A DNA stretch of 64,000 bases from Gavia stellata. Lineage: Eukaryota > Chordata > Aves > Gaviiformes > Gaviidae. Where the stretch lies: NCBI RefSeq assembly GCF_030936135.1, contig NC_082619.1, positions 8,311,208 to 8,375,207 on the forward strand. Direction: 5' to 3'. Below are positions 53,747 to 64,000 of the stretch, piece after piece; positions within the stretch are counted from its first letter, which is position 1, and every line of letters starts with the position of its first letter. The position numbers and the translations under genes were made by a program. A model generated the notes under the pieces. That model made no database searches and had not been told where the DNA came from. It saw only the letters and a list, made by a program, of their open reading frames with translations.

Positions 53747-56700
53747 TTGGTTAGTGATGCCTGAAAAGCGCTCTCGGGCCTTCCCTGCGCTTGTCTTGCA
53801 CGCCGGGAGAGCTGAAAAGTGGCAGCTCCAGATGGTGCAGCGAGCCTGGAGCCCTTGCAAGCGCTGGCTGTTTTGCACAAGCAAGAATGCCTTGGGAAAT
53901 GGAGGTGAGGGAAGAGCAGAGCTCACTCCTTCTCCAAAGTGGCCCTGGGCAAGAGCGCTCGAGAAAGCCAGGGCACGAGTGGCGCCTTGGAGGTGCAAGA
54001 GCAGCAGGCAAGAAGCGAGGCGAAAGGGCCCGCCGGAGCTCTGCCAAGGGGCTGTGCTCAGTGCTACAGAGGACAAGAAGCAAGCCCTGGGGGCCACCCT
54101 GGGGGCCCGCCCTGGGACTCTAGAAAGATTCCTCCCCCCGGATGCGGGGCACGAGGGCCACCTTCGTGGAGCAGGAGCAGCAGGCACCTAGCCAAAATGG
54201 CCCAAAGGAGCCCTGGCAGGTGGCCGTGCTCCGTGCTGCAGAGGAAGGCAAAAAACCCCCGGGAATACTCGCTAGCCCACCGTGGGGGAAAAAAAGCCTT
54301 CCTCCCCCCAGCTGCAGGGCACGAGAGGCCGTCTTCGTGGTGCATGAGCAGCAGGCAGTAAGCTAGCCAAAAGGGAGCCGAGGAGCCCTGACAAGTGGCC
54401 ACGCTCAGTGCTGCAGAGGAAGGCAAAAAACCCCCGGGGACCGGTGCCAATCTGCCCCGGGGGAAAATTCCTTCCTGACCCCAGTGCTGGCGATCGGCTA
54501 GTCCCTGAGCATGTGAGCAAGACCTGCCTCCTCGTCCCACAGGCTGGTCACGCCTCCCAGGAGATGCCCGAGCTCTAGTCTCCCTTAACCTGGAGCCACC
54601 TCAGGGGCTTCCCAGAGTGGCCAAAGGCCCCCGGCCTGATCGACCATGGGGGAAAATCCTTCCCGCGCCTGGCAGGGCACCAGGGGGTGCTCCAAAGCAC
54701 TGGGACCCCTGGCAACATCTCTGCATCCCATTGCTTACGGCTGCTGCCCCTGGCTCCGCGGAGGATGAGGACGGCGAGCTCCGCAGTGCTCCTCAAGAAG
54801 GCATTCCCTTGGTCTTGCCACTGCTCCTCCCCCTGGAGAAAGGCCTGAGAGCCTTGGGCACCTCCAGGCCTTGGTGCTTCTTCTCATCTCCTGAGAGGCT
54901 GCTGATTGTTCCCTAAAGGCTGAGGCAGGATTTTCATCCATCCTTCAAAATGGCTTTGAAGGGGGCCCCGGCGGGAGCTGGCCTTGCAGCGGAGACCCTC
55001 CAGCAGCCTCGTCCCACCTCCTCCGCTCTTCCTCCTTCAGCCCCCTCCAAGTCATTCCACCGTCTCCTCAGGGGCTTCCTCTCGGATGTCTTTGGGCTGC
55101 TCCCAGGCCACCTCTGGCTGCGGGACAGGGGACGATGCTCCCTTTTATCCTGTCCCAGGGCATTGTGACTGCTGCGTTGCCGGGTGGCGGCCCTGTGACA
55201 CGGGGACGACAGGGCCCGCCATGCGCAGCCCCGCCCGCCGCCCCTCCGCCCAGCACCCTTCAGAGGAAGGCCTTTGGGGTGCTGGCCCCGAGGCAGTCCC
55301 CGTGCCCTGGAGGCCCAGGGGCCTGTCCCTGCCCTTGGTGGCCATGCACTGGGCACAGCTGCTGGGGGTCCCTCTCGGTTCATTCGCACGTCCAGACGAT
55401 GGAAAGAAGGGCATTTCCACCGCAGACGCTCCTTTGGATGTGGGGATGCGCCAGCTCAAAGAAGGGCTTTTGGTTCCCTCTGCATGAACTCTGCAGAGAC
55501 ATAGAGAGCATGCAGCATTTCCTCACCATTCCTTACCAATGCAGGGGCTCCTGCTCCAGCCAGGAGAGCAGCTCTCTGCAGTGCAGCTCTGGGGAGTTAT
55601 TGCTGGAGGTGACTTAGCAATTCAATTTCTATTCGCATTTGAAGGAAAGGTACAGCTTTGAAGAAACTTTCCGGGTGAGTATGGCGGTTCTAGAAGGGTT
55701 CCATGCCACACAAGTTCCCTAGGCAACCTTAGGTGTTGGCAACAGCAGGGGAACTCGGTGTGCTGACTCTGAGAGAACCTGTATGGAGGGTGGAGCGGAG
55801 TGGAGGCACCGCGGCCAGGCTCTGTGAGAAGACGGCAACTGGAAGGTGCCATGGAACACGGAGCTGGAGACCCACCCTGGTAACTAGGATACGTCCCTGG
55901 CCAAAGACAATGCTACTGTTCAAAGATACAAGAACCGAGTTCGTGTGTGTACTGGTGTGTAGTGAAGTAGTGTAGAATCCGATAAATATGCCTGGGAATG
56001 GGCCCACAGTCTCTCACTTTTTCGACAAGATACTATCCTCGGGTGAACTTTGCTCCTTATCATCTCCTTCTAATACCAAAACACACCTCCACCCCAAAAG
56101 CTACCCGCCTCCAAGGTGCAACCACCCCTCACTGAGCTTGCGCTCTGAATTTTTCTTGGTCTGTACCTTTAAAAGCAAAGCCAGAAATGTCCACACCAGT
56201 TACAACAAAGATCTGTATGACTCGAGTCACTCATGCTCCACCTGTAAAGCAAAAGAGAGTAGAGAAAGGCTTAAGAGAGGAGGGAAGTTAGGGAAGATAC
56301 CATCGCAGACCACCTCTGACATCTGCGAGCAGTCGATGGGCTGAGCCTCTCTTCCCCCGCATAGGGACGCCTTTGGGTAACATTCGAACACTTGGGTATA
56401 CCCAGTGCTTCCCCGGGAAACTTACAGATCTCTATAGAGTTGTTTTAGAACTTAACCCGTTTGGAGCCAGGCTATATGGCTCGTATTCTTGGGATGTGCA
56501 CATGCTTTGTAGGCAGCACTTCTATCACTGGCAATCCAAAAGAACTTGTGCATCTGTTGCTTCAATAAACTGCACTATTCCTTAATCTAGCCGTGAGAGT
56601 TCTCATTGAACACCACCAAATTCCTGAAGTGTGGCCGTGCTAGTTCCTGCAACGCGACTAGCCTGAAAGCGTATGGTGTTACGAGTGCATCGGTAATCGT

Positions 56701-58247
56701 GAGAGTTCCAGATATTGAACGCGAGCGGACTTGCAACACAGAGAATTGGGCATCGCTCAGAATTTAAGCCCAGCCGCCCCCAGCCCCTCGGATACCTGAG
56801 GCCAAGCTGGAATGCAAGGGGGTTTTATTTTCTGCCCAATTGCTTTGCCCTTTAACTTGACAAGGTCCCCGGCCCATCCAGGTGACAGGGGCAGACACGG
56901 GCACGCAGAACTCTAGGCATAACAAAGCATGACTCTTCTGTTCTGTTGTGACCTAGTCTATGCTCTTCTCTTCCGTTCCCTGCGCTCACCAGCAGTCGAG
57001 TAATGATGAGACTGTTATTTGCCTGTAATGCCAGGGGCTTTTCAGCTCTAAAAAGACATTACAGATACACAAATCATAAAGGTTACAAGTGGAAATCGGA
57101 TTTATTTTCATTTATTTTTCTATTCTTTTTTCTTTTTCCTTTTCACTTTTCTTTTCTTTTTTCTTCTCTTTTCTTTTCTTTTCTTTTCTTTTCTTTTCTT
57201 TTCTTTTCTTTTCTTTTCTTTTCTCTTTTCTTTTCTTTTCTTTTCTTTTCTTTTCTTTTCTTTTCTTTTCTTTTCTTTTCTTTTCTTTTCTTTTCTTTTC
57301 TTTTCTTTTCTCTTCCTTTTTTCTTTTCATATTTCTTCTTTTGTTTCCTTTTCATATTTCTTCTTTTCTTTTCTCTTTTTTCTCTTTTTTCTCTTCTTTT
57401 CTCTCCTTTTCTCTCCTTTTCTCTTCTTTTCTTTTCTCTTTTCCCTTCTTTCTTGTTCTCTTTTTTCTCTTATTTCCTTTGCATTTGTTCTTATTGTAGG
57501 ATGTTTTCTATTATCTTGTTTTATACTATGTTATTTTAGTATAATTTTTTATTGTACTTTGTGTATTTTATCTTAATTTTTATTACTTTATAATATTTAA
57601 TTTAATTCAGTTTAATTTAATTTAATTTAATTTTAATTTGTTTTGGTTGATTTTATTTTATTTTATTTTGGTTGATTTTATTTTATTTTATTTTATTTTA
57701 TTTTATTTTATTTTATTTTATTTTATTTTATTTTATTTTATTTTATTTTATTTTATTTTATTTTATTTTATGGTATGTTGTTTTATGTGGTTCTATAGGA
57801 TTTTAGGTCATTTTTCGGAATCCGTTGCAGAGCCGATGCTCACCAGCGCTAACACAATGCGCGTGTGTAGCCAGAAGCAGGCTGATGCACTCTTCAGTTT
57901 AGCTTGAAAAAAACATCCCTTGCTGTCTGGCAAAGGAATGCCACAGAGCCACGGAAAGTCGCAGCAGGAATACAGGCCAAGCAGTCCCTGGTTCCTGAAG
58001 AGTGACAACTTGAACTATGAGCATCGGTACCGACCTCATACAAAAGAAAAGAAGAAGAAGAAGAAGACGAAGACGAAGATGAAGAAGACGAAGACGAAGA
58101 AGAAGAAGAAGAAGAAGAAGAAGAAGAAGAAGAAGAAGAAGAAGAAGAAGGTGGTGGTGTGTGGTAGCGTGGGGTATTTTCCAAAGTATGACATGTATCG
58201 ATGACAAGCCCACTTTCTGCCTTCCAAAACTTGCTCTGCTGTGCTCC
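53747..58247. repeat. macrosatellite unit D
   Basis: The longest unit. AATAAA at 56564-56569; pyrimidine tract 57,118-57,475; (TTTTA)n 57,650-57,771 in two blocks split by GGTTGA; (GAA)n 58,047-58,150. It carries the GGGAAGTTAGGGAAG variant (about 56,283) that is also found at the array's left edge. Confidence 0.95.
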
Positions 58248-61200
58248 TTGGTTAGTGATGCCTGAAAAGCGCTCTCGGGCCTTCCGTGTGCTTGTCTTGC
58301 ACGCCGGGAGAGCTGAAAAGTGGCAGCTCCAGATGGTGCAGCGAGCCTGGAGCCCTTGCAAGCGCTGGCTGTTTTGCACAAGCAAGAATCCCTTGGGAAA
58401 TGGAGGCGAGGGAAGAGCAGAGCTCGCTCCTGCTCCGAAGTGGCCCTGGGCAAGAGCGCTCGAGAAAGCCAGGGCACGAGTGGCGCTTTGGAGGTGCAAG
58501 AGCAGCAGGCAAGAAGCGAGGAGAAAGGGCCCGCCGGAGCTCTGCCAAGGGGCTGTGCTCAGTGCTACAGAGGACAAGAAGCAAGCCCTGGGGGCCACCC
58601 TGGGGGCCCGCCCTGGGACTCTAGAAAGATTCCTCCCCCCGGATGCGGGGCACGAGGGCCACCTTCGTGGAGCAGGAGCAGCAGGCACCTAGCCAAAATG
58701 GCCCAAAGGAGCCCTGGCAGGTGGCCGTGCTCCGTGCTGCAGAGGAAGGCAAAAAACCCCCGGGAACACTCGCTAGCCCACCGTGGGGGAAAAAAAGCCT
58801 TCCTCCCCCCAGCTGCAGGGCACGAGAGGCCGTCTTCGTGGTGCATGAGCAGCAGGCAGTAAGCTAGCCAAAAGGGAGCCGAGGAGCCCTGACAAGTGGC
58901 CACGCTCAGTGCTGCAGAGGAAGGCAAAAAACCCCCGGGGACCGGTGCCAATCTGCCCCGGGGGAAAATTCCTTCCTGACCCCAGTGCTGGCGATCGGCT
59001 AGTCCCTGAGCATGTGAGCAAGACCTGCCTCCTCGTCCCACAGGCTGGTCACGCCTCCCAGGAGATGCCCGAGCTCTAGTCTCCCTTAACCTGGAGCCAC
59101 CTCAGGGGCTTCCCAGAGTGGCCAAAGCCCCCCGGCCTGATCGACCATGGGGGAAAATCCTTCCCGCGCCTGGCAGGGCACCAGGGGGTGCTCCAAAGCA
59201 CTGGGACCCCTGGCAACATCTCTGCATCCCATTGCTTACGGCTGCTGCCCCTGGCTCCGCGGAGGATGAGGACGGCGAGCTCCGCAGTGCTCCTCAAGAA
59301 GGCATTCCCTTGGTCTTGCCACTGCTCCTCCCCCTGGAGAAAGGCCTGAGAGCCTTGGGCACCTCCAGGCCTTGGTGCTTCTTCTCATCTCCTGAGAGGC
59401 TGCTGATTGTTCCCTAAAGGCTGAGGCAGGATTTTCATCCATCCTTCAAAATGGCTTTGAAGGGGGCCCCGGCGGGAGCTGGCCTTGCAGCGGAGACCCT
59501 CCAGCAGCCTCGTCCCACCTCCTCCGCTCTTCCTCCTTCAGCCCCCTCCAAGTCATTCCACCGTCTCCTCAGGGGCTTCCTCTCGGATGTCTTTGGGCTG
59601 CTCCCAGGCCACCTCTGGCTGCGGGACAGGGGACGATGCTGCCTTTTATCCTGTCCCAGGGCATTGTGACTGCTGCGTTGCCGGGTGGCGGCCCTGTGAC
59701 ACGGGGACGACAGGGCCCGCCATGCGCAGCCCCGCCCGCCGCCCCTCCGCCCAGCACCCTTCAGAGGAAGGCCTTTGGGGTGCTGGCCCCGAGGCAGTCC
59801 CCATGCCCTGGAGGCCCAGGGGCCTGTCCCTGCCCTTGGTGGCCATGCACTGGGCACAGCTGCTGGGCGTCCCTCTCGGTTCATTCGCACGTCCAGACGA
59901 TGGAAAGAAGGGCATTTCCACCACAGACGTTACTTTGGATGTGGGGATGCGCCAGCTCAAAGAAGGGCTTTTGGTTCCCTCTGCATGAACTCTGCAGAGA
60001 CATAGAGAGCATGCAGCATTTCCTCACCATTCCTTACCAATGCAGGGGCTCCTGCTCCAGCCAGGAGAGCAGCTCTCTGCAGTGCAGCTCTGGGGAGTTA
60101 TTGCTGGAGGTGACTTAGCAATTCAATTTCTATTTGCATTTGAAGGAAAGGTACAGCTTTGAAGAAACTTTCCGGGTGAGTATGGCGGTTCTAGAAGGGT
60201 TCCATGCCACACAAGTTCCCTAGGCAACCTTAGGTGTTGGCAACAGCAGGGGAACTCGGTGTGCTGACTCTGAGAGAACCTGTATGGAGGGTGGAGCGGA
60301 GTGGAGGCACCGCGGCCAGGCTCTGTGAGAAGACGGCAACTGGAAGGTGCCATGGAACACGGAGCTGGAGACCCACCCTGGTAACTAGGATACGTCCCTG
60401 GCCAAAGACAATGCTACTGTTCAAAGATACAAGAACCGAGTTCGTGTGTGTACTGGTGTGTAGTGAAGTAGTGTAGAATCCGATAAATATGCCTGGGAAT
60501 GGGCCCACAGTCTCTCACTTTTTCGACAAGATACTATCCTCGGGTGAACTTTGCTCCTTATCATCTCCTTCTAATACCAAAACACACCTCCACCCCAAAA
60601 GCTACCCGCCTCCAAGGTGCGACCACCCCTCACTGAGCTTGCACTCTGAATTTTTCTTGGTCTGTACCTTTAAAAGCAAAGCCAGAAATGTCCACACCAG
60701 TTACAACAAAGATCTGTATGACTCGAGTCACTCAAGCTCCACCTGTAAAGCAAAAGAGAGTAGAGAAAGGCTTAAGAGAGGAGGGATGTTAAGGAAGATA
60801 CCATCGCAGACCACCTCTGACATCTGCGAGCAGTCGATGGGCTGAGCCTCTCTTCCCCCGCATAGGGATGCCTTTGGGTAACATTCGAACACTTGGGTAT
60901 ACCCAGTGCTTCCCCGGGAAACTTACAGATCTCTATAGAGTTGTTTTAGAACTTAACCCGTTTGGAGCCAGGCTATATGGCTCGTATTCTTGGGATGTGC
61001 ACATGCTTTGTAGGCAGCACTTCTATCACCGGCAATCCAAAAGAACTTGTGCATCTGTTGCTTCAATAAACTGCACTATTCCTTAGTCTAGCCGTGAGAG
61101 TTCTCATTGAACACCACCAAATTCCTGAAGTGTGGCCGTGCTAGTTCATGCAATGCGACTAGCCTGAAAGCGTATGGTGTTACGAGTGCATCGGTAATCG

Positions 61201-62677
61201 TGAGAGTTCCAGATACTGAACGCGAGCGGACTTGCAACACAGAGAATTGGGCATCGCTCAGAATCTAAGCCCAGCCGCCCCCAGCCCCTCGGATACCTGA
61301 GGCCAAGCTGGAACGCAAGGGGGTTTTATTTTCTGCCCAATTGCTTTGCCCTTTAACTTGACAAGGTCCCCGGCCCATCCAGGTGACAGGGGCAGACACG
61401 GGCACGCAGAACTCTAGGCATAACAAAGCATGACTCTTCTGTTCTGTTGTGACCTAGTCTATGCTCTTCTCTTCCGTTCCCTGCGCTCACCAGCAGTCGA
61501 GTAATGATGAGACTGTTATTTGCCTGTAATGCCAGGGGCTTTTCAGCTCTAAAAAGACATTACAGATACACAAATCATAAAGGTTACAAGTGGAAATCGG
61601 ATTTATTTTCATTTATTTTTCTATTCTTTTTTCTTTTTCCTTTTCACTTTTCTTTTCTTTTTTCTTCTCTTTTCTTTTCTTTTCTTTTCTCTTTTCTTTT
61701 CTTTTCTTTTCTTTTCTTTTCTTTTCTTTTCTTTTCTTTTCTTTTCTTTTCTTTTCTTTTCTTTTCTTTTCTTTTCTTTTCTTTTCTTTTCTTTTCTTTT
61801 CTTTTCTCTTCCTTTTTTCTTTTCATATTTCTTCTTTTGTTTCCTTTTCATATTTCTTCTTTTCTTTTCTCTTTTTTCTCTTTTTTCTCTTCTTTTCTCT
61901 CCTTTTCTCTCCTTTTCTCTTCTTTTCTTTTCTCTTTTCCCTTCTTTCTTGTTCTCTTTTTTCTCTTATTTCCTTTGCATTTGTTCTTATTGTAGGATGT
62001 TTTCTATTATCTTGTTTTATACTATGTTATTTTAGTATAATTTTTTATTTTACTTTGTGTATTTTATCTTAATTTTTATTACTTTATAATATTTAATTTA
62101 ATTCAGTTTAATTTAATTTAATTTAATTTTAATTTGTTTTGGTTGATTTTATTTTATTTTATTTTGGTTGATTTTATTTTATTTTATTTTATTTTATTTT
62201 ATTTTATTTTATTTTATTTTATGGTATGTTGTTTTATGTGGTTCTATAGGATTTTAGGTCATTTTTCGGAATCCGTTACAGAGCCGATGCTCACCAGCGC
62301 TAACACAATGCGCGTGTGTAGCCAGAAGCAGGCTGATGCACTCTTCAGTTTAGCTTGAAAAAAACATCCCTTGCTGTCTGGCAAAGGAATGCCACAGAGC
62401 CACGGAAAGTCGCAGCAGGAATACAGGCCAAGCAGTCCCTGGTTCCTGAAGAGTGACAACTTGAACTATGAGCATCGGTACCGACCTCATACAAAAGAAA
62501 AGAAGAAGACGAAGACGAAGACGAAGACGAAGACGAAGAAGAAGAAGAAGAAGAAGAAGAAGAAGAAGAAGAAGAAGAAGGTGGTGGTGTGTGGTAGCGC
62601 GGGGTATTTTCCAAAGTATGACATGTATCGATGACAAGCACACTTTCTGCCTTCCAAAACTTGCTCTGCTGTGCTCC
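58248..62677. repeat. macrosatellite unit E
   Basis: AATAAA at 61065-61070; pyrimidine tract 61,618-61,975; (TTTTA)n 62,146-62,221; (GAA/GAC)n 62,499-62,580. It matches unit C at several diagnostic positions (AATCCC near 58,388; GACGTTAC near 59,926). Confidence 0.95.
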
Positions 62678-64000
62678 TTGGTTAGTGATGCCTGAAAAGC
62701 GCTCTCGGGCCTTCCGTGTGCTTGTCTTGCACGCCGGGAGAGCTGAAAAGTGGCAGCTCCAGATGGTGCAGCGAGCCTGGAGCCCTTGCAAGCGCTGGCT
62801 GTTTTGCACAAGCAAGAATGCCTTGGGAAATGGAGGCGAGGGAAGAGCAGAGCTCGCTCCTGCTCCAAAGTGGCCCTGGGCAAGAGCGCTCGAGAAAGCC
62901 AGGGCACGAGTGGCGCTTTGGAGGTGCAAGAGCAGCAGGCAAGAAGCGAGGAGAAAGGGCCCGCCGGAGCTCTGCCAAGGGGCTGTGCTCAGTGCTACAG
63001 AGGACAAGAAGCAAGCCCTGGGGGCCACCCTGGGGGCCCGCCCTGGGACTCTAGAAAGATTCCTCCCCCCGGATGCGGGGCACGAGGGCCACCTTCGTGG
63101 AGCAGGAGCAGCAGGCACCTAGCCAAAATGGCCCAAAGGAGCCCTGGCAGGTGGCCGTGCTCCGTGCTGCAGAGGAAGGCAAAAAACCCCCGGGAACACT
63201 CGCTAGCCCACCGTGGGGGAAAAAAAGCCTTCCTCCCCCCAGCTGCAGGGCACGAGAGGCCGTCTTCGTGGTGCATGAGCAGCAGGCAGTAAGCTAGCCA
63301 AAAGGGAGCCGAGGAGCCCTGACAAGTGGCCACGCTCAGTGCTGCAGAGGAAGGCAAAAAACCCCCGGGGACTGGTGCCAATCTGCCCCGGGGGAAAATT
63401 CCTTCCTGACCCCAGTGCTGGCGATCGGCTAGTCCCTGAGCATGTGAGCAAGACCTGCCTCCTCGTCCCACAGGCTGGTCACGCCTCCCAGGAGATGCCC
63501 GAGCTCTAGTCTCCCTTAACCTGGAGCCACCTCAGGGGCTTCCCAGAGTGGCCAAAGGCCCCCGGCCTGATCGACCATGGGGGAAAATCCTTCCCGCGCC
63601 TGGCAGGGCACCAGGGGGTGCTCCAAAGCACTGGGACCCCTGGCAACATCTCTGCATCCCATTGCTTACGGCTGCTGCCCCTGGCTCCGCGGAGGATGAG
63701 GACGGCGAGCTCCGCAGTGCTCCTCAAGAAGGCATTCCCTTGGTCTTGCCACTGCTCCTCCCCCTGGAGAAAGGCCTGAGAGCCTTGGGCACCTCCAGGC
63801 CTTGGTGCTTCTTCTCATCTCCTGAGAGGCTGCTGATTGTTCCCTAAAGGCTGAGGCAGGATTTTCATCCATCCTTCAAAATGGCTTTGAAGGGGGCCCC
63901 GGCGAGAGCTGGCCTTGCAGCGGAGACCCTCCAGCAGCCTCGTCCCACCTCCTCCGCTCTTCCTCCTTCAGCCCCCTCCAAGTCATTCCACCGTCTCCTC
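62678..64000. repeat. macrosatellite unit F (cut by window end)
   Basis: The first 1,323 bp of the next unit, containing only the CpG-rich half. It keeps AATGCC like unit A. Confidence 0.95.

Larger units (their letters stand above)
40414..64000. repeat. macrosatellite array, 4.35-4.50 kb unit
   Basis: Five full units and a sixth cut by the window end, counted from the landmark TTGGTTAGTGATGCCTGAAA (40490 with one change, 44926, 49397, 53747, 58248, 62678). Periods are 4436, 4471, 4350, 4501 and 4430 bp. Outside the microsatellites the units differ by rare substitutions. Each unit has a CpG-rich 1.9-kb half, an LTR-like segment, a pyrimidine tract, (TTTTA)n and (GAA)n. No recognisable gene is seen. 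The array continues beyond the window. Confidence 0.97.

Overview
The window is nuclear DNA from a bird. The evidence is abundant CR1 LINE fragments with the avian 3' tail, avian-type endogenous retrovirus pieces, two class II olfactory receptor genes, and an extremely GC-rich, minisatellite-packed gene that I identify as FEZ1 from its conserved peptide blocks. The very high GC and repeat load suggest a microchromosome. The species cannot be read from the sequence.

Positions 1-13,700 hold the 5' two thirds of FEZ1 on the minus strand. Six coding exons can be placed to the base with matching splice phases (10393-10119, 5975-5879, 4194-4108, 3321-3108, 1193-922 and 37-1); the gene runs off the left edge. 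A CpG-rich promoter-like segment with two CRE sites, an NRF1 site and a CCAAT box lies at 13,600-13,700. Every intron is filled by a different tandem repeat. One of these resembles the real exon 1 splice donor, and another contains many copies of a splice-acceptor-like motif.

Positions 13,700-40,413 are a transposon-rich stretch. It holds a hAT transposon relic with a BED-finger coding remnant, a decayed ERVL-like provirus cut up by CR1 insertions, and a second, gammaretrovirus-like provirus (22,261-25,438) with large deletions but a well-preserved 3' LTR. It also holds two almost identical olfactory receptor genes in inverted orientation (19.4-20.5 kb minus, 29.6-30.6 kb plus) and a tail-to-tail pair of CR1 elements, one of which still reaches back to ORF1.

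From 40,414 to the right edge the window is a macrosatellite: five complete units of 4,350-4,501 bp and a sixth that is cut by the window end. Each unit has a CpG-rich half with internal ~170-bp sub-repeats and a TATA-like box, an LTR-like segment with a poly(A) signal, and three microsatellites: (TTTTC)n, (TTTTA)n and (GAA)n. The many ORFs in the CpG-rich half overlap in most frames and do not show coding by themselves.

The only credible protein-coding genes are FEZ1 and the two olfactory receptors. The rest is mobile-element and tandem-repeat DNA. The observations most worth following are the splice-site-like minisatellites of FEZ1, the macrosatellite, and the apparent sequence homogenisation of the two receptor genes.
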